DNA of 64,000 nt from Choristoneura fumiferana (Eukaryota; Arthropoda; Insecta; Lepidoptera; Tortricidae). Shown here piece by piece: positions 43,975-56,244 of the stretch; the first letter of the stretch is position 1, and the number at the start of each line of letters is the position of its first letter. Both the position numbers and the translations under genes were made by a program. The stretch spans positions 10,086,162-10,150,161 of the forward strand of contig NC_133473.1 of assembly GCF_025370935.1 (NCBI RefSeq). The letters are read 5' to 3'. The notes under the pieces are model-generated. The model was not told the origin of the DNA. It saw only the letters and a program-made list of their open reading frames with translations, and searched no databases.

Positions 43975-45227
43975 AGTGCTTGATCTAGTGACTTATACGG
44001 TTTTTTAATCTTATAACGCTCTTATTAAGTATTTTAACACTTATAAGACTCTTGTATTGTATAAGACTAAAATGTTGCTAACTTATAGTGATCTCAGATA
44101 AGTATCTCAGATCTTATTTTCTTACAGTATGGCTCAGGATTATTTGGTCTTATTGCAGACCATTGTAAGAGTATTAATCCCATAAGTGTTCGATAAGATA
44201 GTCTTGTAGTTAACTATAAGACTGAGAAATTTAAGCAAATGCTCTTGAGAATATATAAGCTTGTGAGATGCTATTACAAGTAAGTGTCCTATAACTGTCC
44301 TACATGATAATCTTGTAGTGAACTATAATGTTGAAATATAAAATCGGATGTTCTTGAGTATTTTAAGGCTTGTCAAATGCTGTTATAAGTAAAATAGTCT
44401 AGAGCAAGTTCTTTACGAGTATAAGAATGTTATTGGTAAAGACAGACTTATAGTCCTTTCTTATAGGATTACTTTTAAGCCTGTTAAAGTTAAAAAGTAA
44501 CGATTATTTTCAATTTGCACGCAAAACAAGCTTTTGACTGGAAAATTAATGCTTTTAATGTTGTAAAATCGGGTAATCATGAATATGTATCGCTGCTTAG
44601 GCACTTTTACTCGGAAGGGGATCCCGTGTGAAAGGATTAGTTCGGTACTTGGTTATTACACAAGGGTTGTTCCAAATACATACGTTGAACATAGGTATTA
44701 AACACCGTCCAGTATAGCTGTGGGATTTCATTCATTCTCGTATTTAAATATAGTTAGTTTGTTCACCGACAGTAAGTTGATAAATAAATCAGAGGTTCTC
44801 AACTCATTACAAACGCAACCCCCTAATTATTTTACTGGTAAAATAATAATTTTAAACAATTATTAACTAGGTATATAAAACATCAAATAACACAAGAACC
44901 CACACACACATTCAAAGCCCATTTCAGAAATAAATGGCAATAATGGTCGTCGCGTCCGTTCACTTGACGCGGCCGCGCGTTTGATGACAGCTGAACGCCA
45001 CGAAACTCAGGTCACGCGGTGACAAGCGACGCCCGACAATTAAGCGATAATCGTTATCGAATAGACTTTACACTTAGCAAATCTCCTTGAATATTTACAC
45101 CTTTGGCTATAAAACGATTAAAACTAATAAACCTCAATCATTGCTAGTCTATTTCAAATTTCACAAATTTGTTTCTGTCCTGAATCGGGTTCCTAATTAT
45201 TTTGTAATAGATTTTTTTTAACAAAAA

Positions 45228-45405
45228 ATGGAACCGACTTCAAAAACCTTTAAAATAATTTACTACTAGTTTGAAGTCGGTGCCTCAGCACGAGCCAGCA
45301 GGAGTGGAACTATAGTCGTCTACCTCACCCACATACTATATATTGGGTTCAATCACTCCTGCTGGCTCGTGCTGAGGCACCGACTTCAAACTAGTAGAAA
45401 ATTAT
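45228..45405. repeat. Perfect 44-bp-arm palindrome with AACCGACTTCAA repeat sequence
   Basis: CTACTAGTTTGAAGTCGGTG through CAGCAGGAGTG at 45263-45306 is exactly complementary to 45354-45397, around a 47-base loop. The core GTCGGTGCCTCAGCACGAGC is shared with the element at 938-1256, and GGAACCGACTTCAAAAACC precedes it. It ends 135 bases before a coding exon. Confidence 0.8.
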
Positions 45406-45531
45406 TAAAATCTTCGAGAAATTGTATTTTATTTATATACCTTCCTAATTGCGCTAGCTCTCGACAAGTTGTGTGAATAGTGTAAATAATAAAACAGAAT
45501 TTTTGCCCTCACGTTTTACTATTTGATTTAG

Positions 45532-45740
45532 CCGTGGTTGCCATCTATTTAAATCCCTGGGAAACGTATTTGAAGGCTCGGGACTTATTGGATTATTACG
45601 CATTTCTTGCAGCGATGAAAGCGGCCATTTTGATCCAGCAGTGGTACCGGCGTTATCTGGCGCGAATGGAAGTGCGGAGACGGTATACGTGGACCATATT
45701 TCAGAGCATCGAATACGCCGGAGAACAAGACCAAGTCAAG
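45532..45740 (+). CDS. rdgC: PPEF-type protein phosphatase (rdgC), IQ-motif exon
   Basis: The exon follows ATTTGATTTAG and ends at AAG/GTAATA in phase 0. About 70 codons encode AIYLNPWETYLKARDLL, then AAILIQQWYRRYLARMEVRR and YTWTIFQSIEYAGEQDQVK. The IQxWYRRYxAR segment (about residues 33-43 of the exon) is an IQ motif; in Drosophila RdgC this is where calmodulin binds and makes the phosphatase Ca2+-responsive. The TIFQSIEYAxEQDQ string after it is diagnostic for PPEF proteins. This is the strongest single identification in the window. RdgC dephosphorylates light-activated rhodopsin in photoreceptors, so visual expression is expected by orthology. Confidence 0.92.
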
Positions 45741-46863
45741 GTAATATTGATTACTGTCTTAATATATTTTAGAGCAAAATAGCAGGGTTCCCACCACATT
45801 TTTTCTCAGAAATACGATGTGTCGGATAATGTAGTGTGGTATGTAGGAGCTTTAAGTACAAGTATCGTAGCTTAGGCTCACACATTTTATTTCTGAAAAA
45901 ATATGAATAAGTAAGATCTGGGGGCTCTGGGATATTGGACAATTTAACAAGTTGTTCCTGTAGTAGATAAGTTAAACAGACACTGCTTATTTTCATCCTC
46001 CATCCATTACAAATTTTAATATGAAAGTATGTGCATACGTGCAATCCAACTTGGATGAATTTTGGTATGTAGATAGAATCTTGGAATTTCAATTTGACTG
46101 CTAAACCTAATTTTTCACGACTGAAGCTATTTTGTTTAGCGCTTAGTTGAGTTTCGCAATAAACTTCATAACAATTCAAAGTTATCTTATCGTACATCTT
46201 CAAAAACAAAAAGTAATTTAGTCCCATCTTCATTTAACATTGTTATTAAAAATTGAATAGCTTGAGATAAACACCGTTGTTACACTGTACCCGATTAACA
46301 TCGTCGTTTAATTACTTTACCGCCGCCATGATTCTAAAATGTAAATTACTCAAAACGCCACTTTGCATGACGAGATTTGAATTTCATTTGACGTTCGTTA
46401 GGCTTTATTTGTGACAGTTGATTTTCCACGAAATAAAAGATTCCCCGAGTTTCATGTGTTTGTATGTGTATCTGTGACGTGACGTGAATGTCTCACGAAG
46501 GCACGCATAAAAACAGGTTAGGAATATTGTATGCGGATTTCATATTTACCCGTGTAAATTATGTGAGAAAGTGTCTGCGGTAATGTATTTATATCACGAG
46601 GGGGTATGTGGTTGGCGCGGGAGATCTTACAGAGCCAGATTTTACAAGAAAATTGTACTATAGATGTTTCAAAGTTAATCCGGAATATTTCAGCGGAAGC
46701 TTGGGTTAGTTTTACTGAACATTATAAAGATTTTTCATCAAAAAGTCAAATTCAAGATGAAATCAACTCTTTGGCGCCGTAAACTATGAATTTCATACAA
46801 TGTTGGCAATGTTTGTCAATCACAATTAAAAAAAATCTGAAAAACATTTAGAGGGATGATCGT
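45741..46863. other. Intron 2, left part, no gene seen
   Basis: No exon or repeat is recognised. A 154-codon minus-strand frame at 45769-46233 has no supporting motif. Confidence 0.4.
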
Positions 46864-47682
46864 TTTTAGGGTTCCGGAGCCAAAATGGCAAAAACGGAAC
46901 CCTTATAGTTTCGTCATGTCTGTCTGTCTGTCCGTCCGCGGCTTTGCTCAGGGACTATCAATCCTAGAAAGCTGTAATTTTGCACGGATATATTATGTAA
47001 ACTATGCCGATAAAATGGTATAATAAAAAAACTAAAAAAAATTTTTTTTAGGGTACCATCAGCCAAATATGTGATCTACCACTCTAAAGTTGATAATCGT
47101 TTGCATGTCATACAACAGTAATGCCAATAGACGTGTCTGTCAACTTGAAAGTTCGATTTTAGCGACATATTCATTTGATAGGAATTTGTTTAAATATTGA
47201 TAGACCACTTATTTGGCTGATGGTAGGTACCTCCCATAGACGTAGTGTGGGTGTTATTTTTCTCTCATCCAACCCTATAGTGTGGAGTATCGTTAGATAG
47301 GTCTTTTAAAACCATTAGGGGTTTGCTAAGACGAATTTTCGATTCATTGATTTTTTAGCGAAATATTTAACTTTAAAGTGCTAATTTTCATTAAAATCGA
47401 GCGTCCCTCCCCCCTCTCAAATCTAAACCAGCTGGTGGAAAAATTTGAAAAAAATCAGGATGGTAGTAAGTATATCAAACTTACAAGGAAAACTATAACG
47501 GTCAAGTTTGCTTGAGAATTATTAGTAGTTTAAGAGTAAATAGCAGCCTAAGGTATAAAATATACCTAAACTTGGAAGATTCCGTATAAAATACGAAATT
47601 CTTAGAAAAATATTACTTATTTTTTCGTAATGGCTACGGAACCCTATTTCGGGCGTGTCCGACACGCTCTTGGCCGGTTTTG
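46864..47682 (+). repeat. GGGTTCCGGAGCC repeat family, copy 3, with nested insertion
   Basis: Full-length copy from TTTAGGGTTCCGGAGCC to CGCTCTTGGCCGGTTTT, interrupted by the MITE at 47055-47224. It keeps the GGCGTGTCCGACACGCTCTT end motif. Confidence 0.8.
47055..47224. mobile_element. Nested MITE with ACCATCAGCCAAAT ends
   Basis: ACCATCAGCCAAAT at 47055-47068 is the exact complement of ATTTGGCTGATGGT at 47211-47224. GGTACC occurs at 47052-47057 and again at 47226-47231, while uninterrupted copies of the host repeat have it once (GGGTACCTCC), so a short duplication of this site came with the insertion. Exact ends are ambiguous because the site overlaps the inverted repeat. Confidence 0.75.
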
Positions 47683-50600
47683 ACTAATCCTGAATACTTA
47701 CTTCAGCAGGAGCTAACCTAACTGCTGTACCTAATATTCTGGAATATTTTGAAGACACCGTGTACTTCGCAAATTTGAAATGAAAGATAGTAGAGCGCTT
47801 TCCTGCCAACAAAACGATGCGAAGCTTTTAATCAAATGGACGTTCTTTGAGGAAGAGTAACTCATGCGATGATTTAGGGGACCAGCAAATTGTGTGGGGC
47901 CAAACGTGTTTTTTCATTTAAAGGGGTTTATTTAAAAACCCCCGATCGAGAGACTTAACACGGCATACTTTAGGCGAAGGCTAGACGTACAATAAATATT
48001 GTGATCTACAGGACATTTATGACATACCTACTCGTATTGTGGTATTTACTAATCTGACTGTGTCTAGCGTATATTAACAAATGTACCGAAGTATTTATGA
48101 AGTTAAAAATGTAAGATTGAAAACCATCAGTATGGATGATATTGATGGGTCGCAGCATTAATTGCACATGTAGCCAAACCCTTTAACCGGCCATTCATTA
48201 CCTTAGTTGTACAATAGGCGTAGTTTTTGCGACTTTACATGCCTTCTGAAACTGTGCAGTAAATTGTACTTAGTCGACGCTCGTCGTCTTAAATCTGCTA
48301 ATGTTTAATTCAATAATGAGCTTAAGAAGCCAACCTTAAATACTGTATAATAACTTTCAAAAATGAATAATGCCCGACTTGTTGTTAAGGTTCTAATAGA
48401 TTGATGTGCGGCGCGGAAACGGTACCTTTTTAAGCGTGGCTTAGTTATTTATTGACGTGGTTTTAGTCCGAGAGTTGGCTGACATTTTTATGTAGGTATT
48501 TGAAGAAAGCTGAAAACTTGTCCTATACCTCTCCTATGATACTCTGACACAGAACTGCGGACCTGGCTGGGAAGTACTGGGGCTAAATCAACCTTTATAT
48601 TATTTTGCAACAAATATGCTTGAGGCAGCCTGTAATTTTATAAGCTTTTATTTAACTTGCAAGTACGTATGTACTCGTAAGTACGGGTCAAATGTTGCAA
48701 GTTAAATTTGACTTACGTTTAGTCGTCGCATTGACCTGAAATTTGGTATACTTATGTAAATCTGGTGACAATACAATAATCTAGTAGTGATATCCTGGAG
48801 GTCCAGCCAGGACACCTCTGCAAGAGGGAACTCCTCAACGGTTAATGGCATGGTATTCAAATTTGTTATGGAAATATAGTTTGGATGACAATGTAAATGC
48901 AGTCAGCAAAAAAGCTTATATTCAAATTGAAATTCTTAACAAAACTTTTTTAAATTAAAATTGAGAGTAAAAAATAATATTGCTAGATTATTTAGCCGGG
49001 TCTCTAACTTGACCAGATACTTGCAAGATATTTTTATAAAATTCAATTTGAAAAATCGAATTTTGCTGCAAGTTGAAATTTCAACAGAATATTATTTAGA
49101 ATCAAAATAATTTTCTCTTTTCCTCAAATACTTGCCCAAAAATTCAGCCCGCTCTCTAACTATTTAATGTGGCAAACAGCGAAGAGGTAGGATACACGAG
49201 CAAGTGTGGGTGGTCACTGGCCGCCCCACCAACCTTATCGCTGCTCAGCCAGCCGCGTGAACATCCCCCCCGCACATGAAATACACCAAAATGAGCACAG
49301 TTCAGCAGTTCATTTAAAAACTCCTATTTTCCCTTTTAGCGCATCTTTATGTACCTACTGTTAGCTCAAAGTATCATAACTTTTAGAAAAGACGTTTGGC
49401 TTAAAGTAGTAGCGTTAAAACTCTGCGTATACATAATGTAACGTTGTATCAGGCTGACAACCAAGTATTCGTAAATATTGACCCTTCGCGACCCGGCCCG
49501 TATTTTGTCATACCCTTTTTGCGAAAGGTGTATAAATTGCTAATATTATTGTGTACGTTATTACCTTCGTCTCTGTTTCATAAACGCGTTTTTATTTTTA
49601 ACTTTAATACATCAGCAGCCTTTGAAAGTCAAACTTCAATTAAGCAAGTCGTTGTTGAAAGGGTTGAGGCACAGGCCGTCTCGTTTTATTTTAGGATTGC
49701 TCTGCGTAATGGTGATAGATGACTTTTCAGTCAGTATCATAAATATTCTCTATATTTTCAGGGTACTGTAGTACCTATATGATATGCCAAGTTAGGGTTA
49801 CCTGTTTTATGGGGAAACCGAAAATGTTTCTTTGTTTTGATTTAAAATAATAAGGGTTTTTGATCAGCTGCGAACATTAGGACTGTGTAACGTAAGGTCG
49901 AGGTACTTTGACCTATTAGAGGGTTACTTTGGCCCATATAAAAACCACATAAAAACGTAAAATAAAACATAAAAACGTGATCGATCAACTAACACCAACC
50001 ACGTGGCAAAGAGCCATAATTCTCAAAGCCGTAATAAAACCAGGACCGAGTTAATCCCATGGGCCAAAGTACCCCGATCTTACGGTACCTACATGTTTTT
50101 TCTTCGATAAATTAATGATAAGTACTTAAATCATTTTATTATAAGTTTTGCTTGATGTAGACGTTGTCAAAATCATCCGAAATTTTGGCCAACATTACCC
50201 AACTTAAGTAGAGACGCAAATTTACCTCGTATACTTGTAGTTGAAACACGCACTTGAGCAATACTGAAGTTTAATTTAAACAGATACTTCTTACGTGTTT
50301 ACTACTATTACTAACGTGTTTGAGCTTTTAATAATCAAATGTTGATTTCAATATTCTAGAATTCGTATTTATACATATTTTTTTTAAGTTTCTCCCTTTT
50401 GTTCTTCTTACATTTATGTCAATATAATAATTTACCCGCAAATGCATAGAAAAGTGATTTTCTGAGTGAATTTATTAAGAAATGTCACAAAATGAGTCAT
50501 AATTCGTTTTTAATAAAGTAGTGTTGTCATAATATTTCACACTTGTAGCATATTAATGGATTTGTTAAAAATATACTTTTGGGTAAAGATTCCCCTAGAG

Positions 50601-50950
50601 GCAAAGACGGCGTATATTATAGTATCAAAAAGGATACAGACAGCAAAAAAAGTCAACAAAAATCGCACGTTCGTTTTGTTTCAAGGAGAAAATATTTTAA
50701 CCCTTTATCACCCTCATATGTTTCACCAATCGCCCGTGCCCCACATGCTCACTCTAGAGCGTGCCCTGAATTTTTTAGATCGTTGAGATTGGCTAAATAC
50801 TGTCGGGTTCATTGTGGATGGCGAGCTTACTCTCTTTTTCTATTGCTATTGAATTCCCAAATATTTATTAATTTGAGACAACAGATACTTTCCAATTTGC
50901 TCGATTACTTTAATTAAACATAACTTCGCTGATTTAGCGTTTTCTTGCAG
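47683..50950. other. Intron 2, right part, no gene seen
   Basis: No recognised exon, RNA gene or repeat. The open frames at 49444-49722 and 50556-50917 have no family resemblance. Confidence 0.4.
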
Positions 50951-51041
50951 CTATACAATTTCTTCAATGCGTTGCTAAGCCACATGAGGGATAGCAGTGG
51001 GCGGCTTTCGTCGGAGCGGACGTCGAGGACTGCTTCTGTAT
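50951..51041 (+). CDS. rdgC: PPEF-type protein phosphatase (rdgC), linker exon
   Basis: A short exon, 30 codons plus one base, between TTTTCTTGCAG and the consensus donor GTAAGT. It encodes LYNFFNALLSHM followed by RDSSGRLSSERTSRTASV. It directly continues the EQDQVK end of the IQ exon in phase 0, as in fly RdgC (EQDQ-LY-FFN-L--HM). The Ser/Arg-rich part with RTAS could be phosphorylated, though that is speculation. It ends in phase 1 and pairs with the next exon, the joined codon reading Leu. Confidence 0.88.
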
Positions 51042-51572
51042 GTAAGTCAATATTTGGACAACATTCATAATCGGCTTAGAAAGGTTTCCTCTTAAAGTTT
51101 CGGAAGTATGTACCGATATAGTCTAAAAAAAGCGGTATATTTTCATAATTAATTTCTTGAACGTGAGTGAACGGATTTCTTTAGTTTTTTTTATTAGGGG
51201 AGACCTAGGTGGGTTGACACAAAATTTACATATATGAGCTACATTTGCGGAGAGGCTTTCTAATGATGCGTCATGTCATACTTTACTTACGAATCTGAAT
51301 AAAATAATTTATTACTTGTTAGAACTATTTAAAACCATGGTTTTTCTGCATTAGATCAGTCTGTTTCAACCCTCCTAGTACCAAGATAAGTTGAAAGAGA
51401 TACCTGGGTACGTTGACATACAGGGTGAGGTAAAGCTTTGAAGGATATAGTATTCATCATTCTAATAATATTACCAATCAATAGTAAAATCTCTGCATTC
51501 TTCTCTACATCCACTACATTTTTTATGAGTGAATATAAAGTTATGCACATTTATATCTATCTATCTATACTA

Positions 51573-52556
51573 TCTATACTAATATTATAAAGAGGAAAGC
51601 TTTGGATTTTTGGATGTTTGTTACGAATGAACTCAAAAAATACTGGACCGATTTTAACAACTCTTTCACTATTAGAATGCGAAATTAGCCATAGGATATA
51701 ATATTTATTACCAGAAAAAGTTAGGGTTCCGTACTAAAACTTCAATAATGTGCCTCAAAGTGTAAAAAAGTTGCCATAAAACATATTTCATCGCGTGCGC
51801 TGTGGAAACCATTGATGATAGAACAAAAAATGTTCTACAATATTAAAGAATATATCAGTATCTACAAAAACTTTGCAATACCATATGTCCAACTATTGTA
51901 GTTATGTCAGTACAACTACTTTTTTAAAATTTAAAAGTTGACTGATATGCCGACTAAAATCAGGCCATGTTACCCATACCTTTGTATTAATCTTTATCCA
52001 AATAAATAGTTTAATATTGAAGATGGTTTCAATACCTGTAGATTACTTATTGAATTATTCAAGTCGGACATTCTATTCAAAAGATATTACGAATTTAAAA
52101 ATATCAATCTAACCAAAAAATGCATTTAACTACCTTACGTTGACGCGCCGGGTGTTGTTTTTGGGAAATGGCGCTGCAAAATGTGTGTGAAGTGCCCTCG
52201 ATTAGAGACCTTTTTAGAGTTCTATGCCAAAAGGGTTATAAAAACGGGACCATATTACTGACTCCACTGTCTGTCACTAGGCTGTATTTCATGAACCGTG
52301 ATAGCTAGACAGTTGAAATTTTCAGATGACGTATTTCTGTTGCCGCTATAACAACAAATCCTAAAAACAGAATAAAATAAATATTTCAGGGGTGCTCTTT
52401 ACAGCAACAGGTACTTTAAAACTAAATAATTTAATTAAAATAGAATGTTCCCTTACGGCAAACGTGTTTTTTTTGTCCATTTTTGCTTATGTCTAATTGT
52501 CGCACTTGGCCGGTTTTTTTTCATTTTGGCCGTGCGAAGACGGAGCGGGTCGCTAG
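51573..52556 (+). mobile_element. Non-autonomous Helitron with nested repeat
   Basis: The 5' end TCTATACTAATATTATAAAG is preceded by A and the 3' end CTAG is followed by T, the A/T insertion site of Helitrons. A small hairpin CCGT-GCGAAG-ACGG lies 11 bases before CTAG. These ends match what I recall of the lepidopteran Lep1 group. Within it, 51719-52520 from TTAGGGTTCCGTACTAAAAC to GCACTTGGCCGGTTTTTTTT is a nested relative of the GGGTTCC repeat family. No Rep/helicase is encoded. Confidence 0.7.
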
Positions 52557-54664
52557 TTATTAAATAAAATAGATGAAGCTCTTACAGCACAACCAAGAAA
52601 AAAATTCTGAAAATATCATTTTTTTATGTCTGTCTGGCTGTCTATCATTATCCATCTAAAATGACCCCACACTACGTATATTTTGCCCAGAAGAAGGGAT
52701 CTGCTAACACTAGATGTTCGTAAATATCTAAAAAATTGTGCGGACCCTCGTTGCGCGAGTCCAACTCGTTCTTGGCCAGTTTTTTTTCTCAATCAAGCGG
52801 TATAGCTAACGAATAATTAAACAAATTATGTATACGATTTTGCAGCATCCCGAACACTTGTTTCCTCTTAAAGTAACCTTTTCGGCGGCAAAATCGTATA
52901 CTTTGATGCTTATTGCTCCTGTATCCGTCTTGCGCTTGCATTTGGTCGGAAATCTACAAAAACAAAATGCAAATTTAAGATATTAAATTGAAATCGAGGA
53001 GAGTTGTAACAAACGAGGTGTGTTGAAACAAAGTGTTTCAGCTTACCTCTCAATTCAAATTGACGGTTAGTTACATTTCGTTGCTGTTTTAAAATATTAT
53101 GCCGTCACTAAATTTGAGAACAAGTTGAATATATATTTAAACTATTTAAACACAATCTAAAAAAATACTACAGTATAAAATAAGATAAATATGGAAATAA
53201 ATGGCATCGAAAAAATGATGAAATACTTGCTTTTCGTGCAATTTTAACCATAGACGCTACAATACCATACCTATAGCTCCATAACCGTTGGTCCGACGGT
53301 CGTGGCATGTACTAACAAGTTGGAACGATAGAGCAGCGGGTTAGAACTGCATTATTGCCACCCTTTTCGAGATATTGATGTTGTGTCAAATTACCTTTGT
53401 GTTAACTTACCTCGGTCTCCCCTACTTAAATTTATTTACAATTGAACAATATACACAACGGAAATTTTATATTTTTTCTGCTCCTATAGTCGTACTGTAA
53501 TCTGTGATTTACTTAATCACGAACAGTAATATAACAGCATACATAACAAGATTCTGGAAAAGTCTATAATATTGTCCATTCCCCATAACAGCACTGTATC
53601 GTAATGTTGCTAAAACGATACCAGCAACAACTTACTTTTTTTTCTTAATTCGTACGTTCGGACAGGCTTAGGTGCAGCCAGTTACATATTTTATATGGTT
53701 TTTATACAGAATAAAAACTTTCCGGAAATAATCCAAAGCCTGCCAAAATTTAAGTAACGCGTATTTTTAACATCGTCACAGGCAAGTAAACGTTAATCAA
53801 AAACAAATTTAACATAGACAAATTTTGACATTTTGAAATTTCTCACTTGTTTATTGTTGTTTTACCTTCTCTTGCTTTATCTTTGCGTTTGCCATACTTT
53901 TTAGTAAAGTATGACACATTTAATGGTTACTTTTTCTCTAATTTTGTATTTTAATTAATAAGTACCCAGTCGAAGAAAAAGTATTGTATGCAGCGTTGTA
54001 TAAGTAAGTAAATAAAAAGCTCGTGGCGTCTTTTTCTTACGATGTTCGCTTAAGCTCACATCGTAACGCACGCCACTCACCTTTTTTGAACCCTTTTAAC
54101 AACTGTTGCATAAAATACTTTAGTTTGAAAATTTTAATACAAATACAAAGATGACTTATCAACGCAAGTTGTAATGGATTCGGATTATACAGGCGTTGAT
54201 CAGTGTCTCAAGAATTAAATAATAACGTACTTTACTTACTTATGTTTTGTATTATGTATTCATTCATTTTCACATCTAAAATAAGAAGTCTCTAATGAAA
54301 GATAAAGATGTGCTTAAGCTATTAAGACACCGTATTATATTTTAAATAATCCTGGTTTCATATATTATTTTGAAACATGTATGTATGTTCTTTTCTACAA
54401 AAGTATTTAATGACAACTAGGTATGTATCCAAACAGCAAAACTGTCGATTAAGCGAAAGTCAAAAAAATAATCTTTTGTTCCTTTGTAGCATAAATCTTC
54501 AGAAGACACGCCCAACCCCAATAGTAAATGCCGTTATTTCACGTTTGAGAAAACCTCCCTCGAAAATTACGTTTTATGAAGAGGACGTGAGGCCTAAAAG
54601 TTTTGGGGTCCTTTAGAGAGTAGTGTATTCCTACCTGCCGGTTGTTGGAGTTGTTACGTAGTTT
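52557..54664. other. Intron 3, middle part, no gene seen
   Basis: GCGCGAGTCCAACTCGTTCT followed by TGGCCAGTTTTT near 52754-52788 is another GGGTTCC-type repeat end. 54025-54125 resembles 41660-41765. Nothing else is recognised. Confidence 0.4.
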
Positions 54665-55235
54665 TTTAGAGTTCCGGAGCAAAAATGGCAAAAACGGAAC
54701 CCTTATAGTTTCGCCATGTCTGTCTGTCTGTCTGTCCGTCCATCCGCGGCTTTGCTAAGGGACTATCTAAAACAACAAAAAAAAAATTTTAGGGTACCTC
54801 CCGTAGACGTAAAGTGTGGGTGTTTTTTTTTCTCATACAACCCTACTTATTGTGTGGGGTATCGTTGGATAGGTCCTTTAAAACAATTAGGGGTTTGCTC
54901 AGACGATTTTTCGATTCATAGATTTTTTTGCGAAATATTCAACTTTAAAGTGCAAATTTTCATTAAAATCGAGCGTCCCCCCCCCTCTGAAATCTAAACC
55001 GGTGGGTGGAAAAATTTGAAAAAAATCAGGATGCTAGTAAGTATATCAAACTTACAACGAAAACTATAACGGCTAAGTTTTCTTGCGAATTATTAGTAGT
55101 TTTACTCTTAAATAGCACCCTAAGGTATAAAATATACCTAAACTTGGAAGATTCCGTATAAAATACGAAATCCTTAGAAAAATATTACTTAATTTTTTCG
55201 TAATGGCTACGGAACTCTATCTTGGCCGGTTTTTT
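54665..55235 (+). repeat. GGGTTCCGGAGCC repeat family, copy 4 (internal deletion)
   Basis: Starts TTAGAGTTCCGGAGC and ends CTTGGCCGGTTTTTT. Compared with copies 2 and 3 it lacks the AGAAAGCTGTAA to GGTACAATAAA segment and most of the GGGCGTGTCCGACACGC motif. Confidence 0.75.
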
Positions 55236-55728
55236 AAATGTTTGTATTCCTTAGTGTGGGACGCCTTCTGAATGGGTATGAGTTCCTAGTATAATTTCAA
55301 AACGTTCAAACGTTATCAAGCAATAAGGGTAAGTTAGTACCTACTATCATAAACCTAAATGTTATTTTTTTTAATTCAAATGCGATGAAGTTACCATCCA
55401 TTGCGATTGTTTATTTCCTTTTTTAGGTATACTCTCTTTTATTAGTTTTATATTTGTATCAACTACATTATCGAAGCAAGCAGCCACGAAATAAAACCGG
55501 TACACTCAGTACCATTGAACCGAATTTACCAAGCTGAAACTCAGTTGTAAGAATTTATCAAGGTGTTGAATACCAACTCATGACGACGTCGCTTGTGTCC
55601 CTTCCATACACATATCAGTAGAGCATGAAATGAATGTCCGCTCTAATTTCCTAAACAATTTTCGTGCAACCGCCCTTTACAATTCCGCGCTGTGGAAACG
55701 TAATGAAAATATCAGACTTTTTCATTTT

Positions 55729-55960
55729 AGGGTTCCGTATCTCAAAAGTAAAACCTGAGATATATGTGCATAGGAGGAATTCATGTCTGTACTCCTGTCC
55801 AGTAGAAGTGAAGGGGTATGGCACGCAGCACGGAATGCTGAGGACCTGGGTCCGATTTCCAGCGGTGGTCTCTTTTTCTGGTTTTTCTGTGCATCCATGT
55901 CTCAGTTTGTATTTTCGATATGGTTTTACGGGATGACCGTAAAAGTAACAAATTTGGAGT
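55729..55960 (+). mobile_element. Possible tRNA-like SINE after GGGTTCCG fragment
   Basis: Following TTAGGGTTCCGTATCTCAAA, the segment ATGGCACGCAGCACGGAATG ... GACCTGGGTCCGATTTCCAG resembles a tRNA-derived head, with GGTCCGATTTCC as a degenerate box B. Box A is not clear. Confidence 0.35.
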
Positions 55961-56076
55961 TAAAATAAAAAATACAAAAAAAGACTCCAAATAACAAATC
56001 ATAATTATAATATGTTGTTCAATCGTAATGGGGAGTAATGACCTCAAGTACCTTATTCGTACCTTTAATTTAATTT

Positions 56077-56244
56077 TGCAGACTCTAAAACTAAATATTT
56101 CAGGATTTGTTTCAAGGCCATCGTGTAGAACCCTTTAAGTTAGAATATGATATTTTTCCTGAAATATTTACAGTTTCAGAAATATTAAACAGTTGGGAAA
56201 TGAAAAATTGTGAAATGAAACAGGTTGCCAAACGTTATTCGCTG
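56077..56244. mobile_element. Foldback MITE (TTTGGCAACCTGTTT family), copy 2
   Basis: CTAAATATTTCAGGATTTGT, CCATCGTGTAGAACCCTTTA and GAAATATTAAACAGTTGGGA through GAAACAGGTTGCCAAACG match copy 1 at 29925-30150. The TTAGG run of copy 1 is only TTAAGTTAGAA here and the left arm is shorter. Confidence 0.7.

Larger units (their letters stand above)
41930..44486 (-). mobile_element. Candidate DNA transposon with CTTATAAG-rich flanks
   Basis: A minus-strand ORF (43450-43974) lies between two arrays of the same short words: CTTATAAGACACTTGTAG, CTCTTATTG and ATAACACACTT on the left (42140-42430), and ACTTATAAGACTCTTGTA, GTCTTGTAGTTAACTATAAG and CTCTTGAG on the right (43984-44460). The right array contains two tandem units of about 111 bases (near 44205 and 44316). 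TACAGGCTTAAGTGTAA at 41930 and the complement of TTACTTTTAAGCCTGTT near 44470 are possible degenerate termini. The element is inferred from this arrangement; target duplications were not found. Confidence 0.45.

Noticed and set aside
45769..46233. 154-codon frame on the minus strand within intron 2
   Set aside because: No recognisable domain; begins directly after an exon on the other strand; no evidence of conservation.
49444..49722. 92-codon frame (+) in intron 2
   Set aside because: It has no ATG start and no conserved pattern.
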